NCBI GenBank assembly: GCA_015956445.1
Contig: WIUZ02000012.1
Span: 434,001 to 498,000, forward strand
Length of the DNA stretch: 64,000 nt
Source: Thelephora terrestris
Taxonomy: Eukaryota > Basidiomycota > Agaricomycetes > Thelephorales > Thelephoraceae
Direction of reading: 5' to 3'
The notes under the pieces were generated by a model that did not search any database, had not been told where the DNA came from, and worked only from the letters and a program-made list of their open reading frames with translations. Below, one piece after another: positions 52,555-61,588 of the stretch (position 1 is its first letter; the number at the start of each line of letters is the position of its first letter). The position numbers were made by a program, and so were the translations under genes.

Positions 52555-55500
52555 ATGAATCATGGCATACTGAGCGTGCTCCTCGGTGCATTCACTGCCA
52601 TTGCGATCTTCACGTGTTTCCGGGCGAGCATACAAGCCCCCAGTCAGTTGTCGCCTCAGGGGTGCCGGATGTCTTACATGTCTCCCTCTTACATCTTGCA
52701 AAGCGGTTTCAACGCCGCTTGGACGAGTTTCAGCGGGAGATATTCCCTCTGGCTCTATCGCGAGGTAGGCTGGGAAAACAATCAGGTTTGTCACTCGCCG
52801 CTTGGCGATGAATGAACCGTGAATCCAACACACCACACAGCCCTCTGGAATGCCTGTGCTTTTCATCCCCGGAAACGCAGGCTCATCTCACCAAGTCCGT
52901 TCCATCGCCTCCTCCGCTACCAGACAGTATTTCTCCTCCCCATACATTATATCGCCCGATTTTTCATCCCGCTCTCCGGTGACTAAACCGCTAGATATAT
53001 TCGCCGTTGAATTCAATGAAGACCTTTCCGCCTTTCACGGACCCACACTCCTTTCAGAGCGTACCTATGCCTTGGACGCGATACGCTACATCCTCTCGCT
53101 ATACCCCCCAAATACATCTATAGTGGTCATGGGCCACTCGATGGGAGGCGTGGTTGCCACATCCCTCCTACCATCCCCAGACATCTCTGCCATCATCACC
53201 ATGTCAACCCCACACACGCTCCCACCTGCCCGTTTCGATAACCGAATAGAAGGCATATACTCTAACAATCACCAGCACCTCGTCGCCGACCCCACACCGA
53301 TCGTCTCGATCTGCGGCGGTGCGACTGATATGATGGTTCCCTCAGAATCCTGCATTCTTCCTCAACCAAGTGCCCAGAACGTCTTCCGAAAGACTATCTT
53401 TTCTTCTGGCATGGAGAGATGTTGGACCGGGATTGGACACAGGGAGATGGTTTGGTGTCACCAGGCCCGTTGGCAGGTCGCTCGAGCCGCACTCGAGCTC
53501 TCGGCGACAGTCCCATCCACTCCCCTCGCGAGAGCACGCATCCTAGACACGTGGCTACGAAACGGACACGAAGACCCTCCTATCACCGACATATCAGTTC
53601 CGTTTGCCGACGGCGCTCAGACCGAAGCCATCCCGGGAACAAAGGATACGTCTTCTGGCCCCACGCTGAAACTTGTAAACCCTGTCTTCCGTGGATCCAG
53701 GGTCTTTTACCTGCGTCCGCCGACAGTGGCTGAGAATGGTGGATCGGATGGTGGCCAGAGGAGCTTTCTTCTTTATCTCGCGGGAGGGGCAATAGGGACT
53801 GTATCGCCTTTTTCTTCAGGTTCCCTGCGAGCTTCGGTCTTTCGATGTTCCAGCGCCGAAGAATTCTCAACAGAACGTTGCGTTCCAATACCACCTACGG
53901 CATTGTATTTACTTCCGGTAACTCACCCACACCAGGAGTTTCCCGTTTCGGGAGCTGGGAGTGACGAAACTGAGGGGATCGCCCTTTTCGATGGGAAGAT
54001 CCCGGCTAATTCCGCTGACTCCTGGGTCGCTATCAAGGTCGATGGGGCGAACGGGGGAGGCTGGGTTATCGGCGGCTTTACCGACGATTCCTACCTCGTC
54101 CGCTCAGACGCGAGTACATTCGGTCCGTGAGAACCTCAGCCAGCTTTGCCTTCATACTCATTGCTGTCCAGCTGTACTGTTCGGGTCGGCCACCGTTTCT
54201 CTCCCAACACCGCCATCTGGAAACGTCCCCCTCAAAACAGAGATTACTTTCCCAAATGTGTTGGTGAACGTGCTGTTGGTCTATCGCCTCACGCCCAAGT
54301 TCGCATCACACTCATGCAAAGGCAGGTCGCAGTTGTCCCATCTAACGTTAGCACACGTCATCCTGACGATAAGCAGACACCTTGCTACCACCCCTTCTCG
54401 CCCACAAAACTCCCGCTGAATCGCACTACCACCGGATTCACCCGTCCACTTCTCCTCCTTATCGCCCGATCCTCCTTCATTCCCACTCCTCCGCACCTTA
54501 CATCCACACCTCTTTCCCTGATAGGGGGCTAAACCTGACGCTACACACTTCCGGCGAGCCGGAAACGTGCTACCCGGAATCCATCGCCATCACCATCGAC
54601 TGGTGGATGTCTATCGGGAGATGGGGGTACAGGTACTGGCCGGTCCTGGCAACCTGGTCAATAGGAATCGCGTCGCTCGTAATCTGGCAGGGGTTACGTG
54701 CGGCGGTCTATGAAACAGGTGAGGGAAACCTTCAGCATTTAATTCTCTCCAAATTACACACTCAATGCCCGAACCGTATTCTAGGAGTTCCCCTTCCACC
54801 GTTGTCCCAAGCCATCCCCACATTTATCAAATCCCTGCTTCCTCGCCTCATCTTAATATCATTCTTAGTGGCCGTTCTACCCCTTCCTACCTCCGCATAC
54901 CTCGGACTCTCCGGGGAGCCCCTCCTCGCTTTCCTAGCTCCAATCCTCGTGCTGCTCTCCACCGGTCTAGTAATCACAACCTTCTGGCTGCTCTCTCTTC
55001 TCGCCTACCTCGCCGCAGTTATCTCTTCTGCCGTGGGTCGGATCATACGAGGTAAAGACTGCGAGCGCGAACCTCCAATGCGAACGCGCAGGCTGAGAAC
55101 GACGATCGGTTCAATATCAATCGTGTTTCTGTTGATATTCTTTTTCGTACCGTGGCAAGTCGCTTTCCTGGGGAGCTACCTGATAATCTTCCATACCACC
55201 GTCTCCTCCGCCTGCTCTTTGCCTACGTGGAGGAGGACCTCACACAAATCCAAAACTTCATCCCTTAACGCATACCCACCGTCCCCAGCTTCCCCACCCC
55301 TTCCTCCCCGTTTGAGCTCTCACGCCCGGGCGGAAAAAAAGCTGAACAATCAGATATACAACCACACCTTGTTGGCCTACCTTCTGCTTTTGGGAACGCT
55401 CTTACTGCCACTCTCAGCCCCCGTACTGGCCGTCTGGGTTCGTACGCTCTCCACTGCGGGTTACGCCACCCCGTTTAACGGTGACCACAATTTCTTGTAT

Positions 55501-55810
55501 GTCGCCCCTTGGCTATTATTAGCCGACTGGGCATGGACCTGCACGAGGAAACAGGGAAGCATCAGGATATTTGAAACCGAATCGTAAGTCTGTTGCTTCT
55601 TACCAACCTCAGTGGTCGTGTGTTGAGTTGGACGTTGGCTCTCTCAGGGTGATTCAGAAGACTGCCGTGACATGGCCTTTCGTCATGGTCGCGTTCATTG
55701 CATTCGTGTACGGGCCTAGATTCACGTACCTCATCTCCAACTTTACCAGCGTTGGGCTTGGCATTGCATTCTGTACGTGCGTTGGTCGGCGGTATTGGCG
55801 GGTAGAATAA
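52555..55810 (+). CDS. BST1: GPI inositol deacylase BST1/PGAP1
   Basis: ER membrane lipase that removes the acyl chain from the inositol of GPI anchors, needed for ER exit of GPI proteins. Six exons (52555-52785, 52841-54113, 54172-54321, 54377-54718, 54785-55583, 55648-55810) encode 985 aa. An N-terminal signal-anchor (LLGAFTAIAIFTCF) is followed by CRMSYMSPSY, VLFIPGNAGSSHQVRSIAS and the lipase nucleophile GHSMGG (about residue 190), HQARWQVARAALEL, and a C-terminal set of about seven or eight membrane helices. ATG 52555 is in a CACC context and needs no alternative. Intron 3 (54322-54376) begins GCAGGT (GC-AG) and ends AAGCAG, a tandem acceptor. Intron 4 (54719-54784) is 66 nt and stop-free, so retention would keep the frame. 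The GT reading before intron 3 was rejected because it puts the conserved LLAHKTP segment out of frame. Confidence 0.9.
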
Positions 55811-56077
55811 TAGTCACGCATCACGCGGCAAGCATTTGTACAATCAATTCATTCGTGCATGAATGCATTTCTTTAATCTGCTTCTTGCTGCTGTCGATAA
55901 GAGAAAAAACTCCGATATAAGGGAGAACCAACGAGTACTAAAATTTGAATAATGAGGGAGAACGGTAATTGCGGTGGATGGTGTCAAAATTGATGAGACA
56001 GAAACTGAGATGCAAATGACGGGAAAGCAGACACGACGACGAATCCAATCCAATCACAAAGGAAAGGACAAAAACGC

Positions 56078-56955
56078 TTAATCGTCGCCGGCGCCTTCAT
56101 CATCCTTGGTTTCGCCAGGCTTGTCTGCGGAAGACGGTCAGTAAAGGAATCCTACACACTGTCCATGTTGAAAATTACACACCAGAATCCTGCATGTCCG
56201 ATGTCCAGAGGGTAAGGTTATCACGCAGTAACTGCATGATGAGGGTCGAGTCCTTGTAGCTCTCTTCCGAGAGGGTGTCAAGCTCAGCAATGGCATCGTC
56301 AAACGCCTGCTTGGCGAGGTGGCAAGCACGGTCGGGGGAGTTGAGGATCTCGTAGTAGAAAACGGAGAAGTTGAGAGCAAGGCCAAGACGGATGGGGTGT
56401 GTTGGTGGGAGTTCAGTGACAGCAACGTCAGAAGCGGCCTTGTAAGCTTCGAGGGACTTGTCGGCGGACTCCTTTCGCTTATCGCCGGTGGCGAACTCAG
56501 CGAGGTAACGGTGGTAGTCACCCTTCATCTTGTGGTAGAAGACCTTCGATTCGCCGGTGGCGGCTGAGGGGATAAGGTGCTTGTCAAGGACCTCGAGGAT
56601 ATCCTCGCAGATCTTTGCGAGCTCCGACTCGATCTTCTCCCGGTAGCCCTTGATCATGGTGACCTGGGCCTCATTTCCCTTCGATTCCTCCTTTTGCTCA
56701 ATAGAGGAGACGATCCTCCACGAAGCACGGCGGGCACCGATAACGTTCTTATAGGCGACAGAGAGTAAATTACGCTCCTCGACGGTAAGTTCCTGATCGG
56801 AGGAAGCCACGCGCTTCATGTTTTCAACCATTTCTGTGGAAAGTGGAGTTAGGCCACATTAATGGGTGGACGAGTGGACTGTGCAAACCTTCATATCGCT
56901 CAGCCTGTTCGGCGAGCTTGGCAAGGTAAACAGAGTCTTCACGAGTTTGAGACAT
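56078..56955 (-). CDS. 14-3-3 protein
   Basis: Phosphoserine/threonine-binding dimeric adaptor. Exons 56955-56889, 56833-56183 and 56124-56078 give 254 aa. Landmarks: [20 protein letters not shown] at the N-terminus, the signature [40 protein letters not shown] and the second signature [20 protein letters not shown] then [12 protein letters not shown]. Phosphate-binding Lys/Arg positions fall inside the first signature and the RYL stretch. The C-terminal tail is short and acidic (DDEGAGDD). The start ATG lies one base after an AG acceptor: the 5' UTR appears to contain an intron (56956-57026) with donor GTGAGT. It is the only 14-3-3 gene in the window; fungi often have two. Confidence 0.96.
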
Positions 56956-57026
56956 CTGGGAGGGATGTGTTGTGGTCAGCGGATGTACGTGAAGGACACG
57001 TTGGCGACACGCGTCGATATACTCAC
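56956..57026 (-). other. Probable 5' UTR intron of the 14-3-3 gene
   Basis: 71 nt starting GTGAGTATAT and ending CCTCCCAG directly before the start codon on the minus strand. The location right at the ATG is seen in the sequence; transcript evidence is missing. Confidence 0.6.
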
Positions 57027-57794
57027 TGTTAAAGTGTGGGGAAATTGATTGATTGAGATCTGTATAGAGAACGAGAAGTGACAGGTTAGGAAAGAGCGGA
57101 TAGGGTGAGGAACGTTGCAGGCGGCGAGCTCACCGGGGGAGGATGTATGGGGGGTGTAAGAGGAGATTGTTGTGGATTGGAAGAGAGAGACGAGGCACGG
57201 TTGAGAGGAGAGTTAAAGACGCTTGGGCAGAGGGTTCGGCTGGGTTGAGGGTTACGCCAAACATAGACAAACAATTTGCTGCATAATGATTCCTTCCAGA
57301 AAAGGGAAATCGAATATCAGTGCCGGAACATTTCCCTTTCCGGTGGGCGGTCAACCCCGTCGCCCCCATCCATTGTTCTCCGTCTCCAAAGGGACAGCTC
57401 CAGGTTTCGGCACCGCCCGGCAATTCCGTACACTCGTGGGATGATGTCCCTTATCGAGTTAACCGGCTCATCCACCCCCCAGGTCCAGGCTTCATCTAAA
57501 AGTTTCGTATCTTTTCATATTCCTATCGTGTGCTACAAGAACTATCGTCGACGTCGTATCGATATCGGTCGTATACAGGCCAAATCATAACAGATACATC
57601 GGAAACTGACAAACCATAACAAGATCACCTACAGGAATGAAACGCATATACAAGAACAAGAAACCAACATTGAATCATACATCTATTTGCATACAGATCA
57701 ATCAGATGGGTCTGGAGCAAACCCTAGGAAAGACGAGAGAAAGCGGGCTCCGCGCGTGCTCCACCTGGAGTCCAGAGTCCAATATTAAAAGCGA
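57027..57794. other. Intergenic region upstream of 14-3-3
   Basis: About 770 bp between the 14-3-3 5' region and the stop codon of the next leftward gene. Purine-rich on the plus strand near 57060-57200 (pyrimidine-rich on the 14-3-3 coding strand, a common promoter feature of highly expressed fungal genes). No gene supported. Confidence 0.45.
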
Positions 57795-60367
57795 TCACAT
57801 CCTCCCACTCCTTGACCTGTGTTGTGCATACGTCGGTGAGACCACATATTCTGCAGACTGGCTAGCCAAGTAGGCTGGGTCCAACGCTTCGTTTGGGTCG
57901 TATGCCTTGTACGATGATCGGTTGCTGGACAAGCTGCTCGCGACAGATGGTTGCCTCCTCAATGTTGGCGCTGCGGCCAACCCATCTCCAAGAGATAGTA
58001 TGGTAGAAAGTGGGGACAGAGGTTTGCCCGTACGTAGCGGCGTCGATCCTGCGTTCATGCTCAAGCTCCTGCTGTGCACCTGTGAGCCGCCTTGCCTCGA
58101 TGGTTGGGACACGGAGATCGACGGCACAGATAAATGTGGCGAATGGCTGAGACGCGGAGATGAAACCCTCCCAGGTGCACGATATGGGGACCCAGACCTG
58201 CTGACGGTTTCATGTCTCGTCTGTCGTCTGTCACGTCCCTCCAAAGGAGACAATTGAGCTGGAGATTCGGGGCGGTGTGTCCCAGACCTCCCGTAGCCAA
58301 CGGCCGGGCTGCCAGTTCGAATTGGCGTAATGTGTGGTGATCCTCGTCGATAAGACGAAGACCGCCGGGAAGGAGGTATCGCGGATGGACTTAGCATCCC
58401 AGGGGCAAGGGTTTGGCCCGGCTGGCTGCCATCAGCATCCGAATCGGTCTAGTGGGCAAAGCGGACCCAGTTATAAGTGATTCATCGATGACGTATCAAT
58501 AGTAAGAAAACCTACTGGGGACTCGATCCCAACTCCGATATTGCTCGAGCCACTGGAATTCCTTGGTACACTGGGTGATGTGTGGCCTTTCGAAGGGCTC
58601 AATGGCGCGGGCGTGGTCAAAGTCTGCGAGCGCCGTCTGGGACTGCCCTGGAACTACACATACTATAGGGTCAAATCATGTTTAAACGGACAAAGAAAGA
58701 ACGCGCACTGGTGCCCCATTGACCGTTGATCTCCTCCAATTCTCAACCACCGCGGGATCCGAGTATCTCACAACGTCCGCCAAGTCCCGCATGCTATGGT
58801 TGTCACCCTCACTAGGCCCATTCTTTTGCGGGAGGCTCTTAATGACATCCATTAAAGTGGCGGATTCCTCTTCTCCTTGTGGACTTCTGATCGTAAAATT
58901 CGTGGTTGGTGAGTACCCATAATCGGTCTCCAGGGCAGGGGTCCGAGCGTCCGTTCGAGATCTTCCCATCGAAGGTGTGGCTTCCTGGCTACCCTCTTGT
59001 ATCACGCTCAACTTCCGGCGGTCCTCCTCGAGCGGATCGGGTCCGGGAGCTGTGATATCGAATTGGGAGAATGTAGTTGAGCCAGGACTAGGAGGTATGG
59101 GAGAGTTTTGAGGATAGCCGGGTGCCGGTGCGGCTACGTTGGGGGTATCCGATTGTTGCTGTCTGGCGTGACGAGAACCACCGACACCGAGGACCCTGTT
59201 GAGGCGGTTCTGAATTCCGGAAATGGTAGCCCAGCTTCTTCCTGAAGAGCTCGACGTTGCCCTTTCGAATTCGTGCGGGGGCGGGATTGATATATGCGAA
59301 CCATCCTCGGACCTGGGGATCCAACCGTCAGGTGGCATGAGGGTCTCTGGGTGGTGAGCGGGGAAACCATTATGAATGGGTCTTGGGAAAGAATCGTCCG
59401 TGGGTGATCGGCCGCCCCAAGCAGTGATTCGGTTGGATCCAGGGTTGAGATGGTGGGAAGCAGCTTGGGACTGTCTTGAGACGTTTGGCGTCACCTCGAC
59501 GTCACGGGAAACGTCTCGCGACATGTAGAGAGCTCGACTGGGCACTGCAGAAATACCGTCGTCCGTGATAGATCGTTCGTCGTCAAACACATTCTGGAGC
59601 GTGTCATTGAACGGTTCGTCCATGAGCAGTCTCCGGCTCGAAATCGCACCCGTCGCGTGATGGTCGGGGAATTCTATGGTTTTGGTATCCCCGTAACCCA
59701 TCTGCCCATGGCGGATGCCTTGAAGATAGCCCATCTTCCTACCTTCCTCCCGGGCGAGATTGACAATATGCTGTTCGCGGTACTTCCTGGCCGTGTCCCG
59801 TGCTTCGGTAGCCTCAGCAGCAGCGTCATCTCTCTCGTCCTCAACCTTGCGCAAAATGTGCTGAGCTCGGTAGATCTCCTCCTGAGCGTTATCCAGCTGT
59901 AGCTTGTACATCCCCAATTCTGCACTGAGCTTGGCTGCCTCTGCTTGAGCCTGAACCCTCGCCTCGTTGACGGCATTGAATCTCTGCACGATCTCGAGCA
60001 ACCTCCCCTCCGACTCGTTCACCCTTCGAGTCTCGGACTCCAACCGTTCAAGAGCGGTGCAAAGAAGGTGGTGGGCTTGTTTCGTTTCATATTCCTCGTG
60101 AACCAGCAGTCGGACTAGTTGCTTATTTGTTCGTTCGAGATGAACCCGTTCCCGTTCCCTCCGGAAGCGTTCGGGGACCTTTGAACTCCGCCTGCTATCG
60201 TGGACCCGATCAAGAGCAAGGTCATTAGACGTGGTGGGCGTATTAACAGGAAAGATTCCGTCAATATCTCTGTGCCGTCTGTGCCCCGAGGAGGATGAGG
60301 AAGGGGTCCGAGAGGTGGGCGTTGGGGAAATGGAGTCATCTAGATTTACGTGTGGCGGACTGCGCAA
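57795..60367 (-). CDS. Ser/Pro-rich coiled-coil protein, 5' end unresolved
   Basis: Not a protein I recognise. The large exon (to 58724) encodes a disordered start (SISPTPTSRTPSSSSS), then about 200 residues of coiled coil (RRERERVHLERTNKQLVRLL through RKVEDERDDAAAEATEA) and a Ser/Pro-rich region. Two further exons (58653-58516 and 58448-57795) continue it with SPRRRSQTLTTPAP and end in another Ser/Arg/Pro-rich stretch. The listed start is the limit of the open frame; it has no ATG there. An AG acceptor (CATTGCGCAG) sits at that point, so at least one upstream coding exon probably exists, possibly joined through a GTCACA donor near 60434. The junction 58723-58654 (70 nt, donor GTCAAT) is also tentative; a 34-nt intron would work equally in frame. 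Septation or polarity scaffolds look similar, but no function is claimed. Confidence 0.6.
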
Positions 60368-60834
60368 TGAGGTGAGTGAATGATTAGTGGGTGTGTTAGT
60401 GTAGAAGCACGATTATCTGTGACATGCCTGAGGGGGGCCGTCGAGATCGATGGACCAGACATGCGGGGACCTCGTCAGAGAGGAAAAGACCGTAATCGAG
60501 GGGACGGGGGGACAGCCGCCAGGAGGGCCAGGGTTGGTATTGTATGGCAATGATGTATGTATAGAGCAGGTTTGCTGTGGGAATCGATATCCGATGATCT
60601 TCCTCCCTGGGAACCGAGCAGGAAAACTTTGGCGAGCTTAGGATGGGAAACGATGGGGCGGTCGTGCCTCGAGCCATCGCGCTTTTCAACGAGACCGTGA
60701 TGTATCCCCGGTTTGTCGGAAAGTCGATCCCAACAAACGCCCTCTTCCTCAATGTTCAGTGTACTATTATAATCTTCTGCTGTATACTACTCTAACTCGG
60801 GCCTGGCGCACGATCTCCGGTCGTTGAGAGGGTT
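60368..60834. other. Region between coiled-coil gene and COQ10
   Basis: About 470 bp. Likely contains the missing 5' exon or UTR of the coiled-coil gene on the minus strand and the 3' UTR of COQ10. The minus-strand frame 60752-60396 is compatible in phase with the coiled-coil exon but looks non-coding in composition. Confidence 0.4.
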
Positions 60835-61588
60835 TCACCTATGGACGTCATCGCGGGACACAGCCCGGCCGTACACTCTCTCACATCGATCTTCAAACGC
60901 GTGCATCATCAACCCTGAAACCTGTCCAAAGAATTTTGCAGAAATAGCAGCGTGTAGCGGATTCGCAAATGCAAAGGCGATATCATATCTGACGAGAGTG
61001 GACTCATTTCCGCCAGAGGCATGTGCGACAGGCTCAAATTTCCAGGTAGTTTCGAGAGACTTGAACAAAGGTGTGGAGGAGGATGCGACAGCCTTACGAG
61101 AGTGGGTGATTGTTAGAGGGTGGGGCGTAACATGAGGACAAAGACTCACTTTTACCGAATCATACGGAGAACAAGTGACCTTGCTCACGTAGCTCTCAGT
61201 AAATGACAGGAAACCGATGGTTAGCTCCGCATCCATGCTGAACCCATCTGGTATCTTGAGGCCTTGAAGCGGCTCCCTTTGACTGAGCACCTTCGACCGG
61301 GTGCAGAACGGGACGAACTTGTTGTATGAGTCAACGTCCGCCACAACTCCATATAGCTGCTGACGACTGTAACTGCAGGACACCGGTTGGAAAGAAATAT
61401 ACGGAGACAGGATCCTGGGTGACATACGGCAAGACTTTTTGGGTATTGTATGTTTGCTTGTCACCCCCCGAGGTTGGCGTTGAGAATGGAGAGAGTGAGG
61501 AGAGATCTGGAATCCCAAAAAACGTCCTCGACCGCCATGATGGACGAAGAGCAACGCGTCCACTGCCCGACCACACAATCGTTTGCAT
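60835..61588 (-). CDS. COQ10: COQ10, mitochondrial coenzyme Q-binding START-domain protein
   Basis: Inner-membrane-associated lipid chaperone that binds ubiquinone and supports respiration. Exons 61588-61428, 61372-61150 and 61092-60835 give 213 aa. The N-terminus (SWRSRTFFGIPDLSSLSPFS) is a typical mitochondrial presequence and appears in many COQ10 proteins. After intron 1 (donor GTATGT) comes YSRQQLYGVVADVDSYNKFV, PFCTRSKVL, the FTESYVSKVTCSPYDSVKA stretch and the end LHAAISAKFFGQVSGLMMHA followed by FEDRCERVYG, all hallmarks of the family. A different, longer frame (from 61635) reads through intron 1 and would give a wrong N-terminus without the presequence. Intron 2 (61093-61149, 57 nt) is stop-free and a multiple of three. 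Confidence 0.9.

Noticed and set aside
58500-58540. Minus-strand GGGATCGAGTCCCC resembling a T-arm
   Set aside because: Lies at the end of a coding exon of the coiled-coil gene next to a GTAGGT donor; no cloverleaf can be formed.
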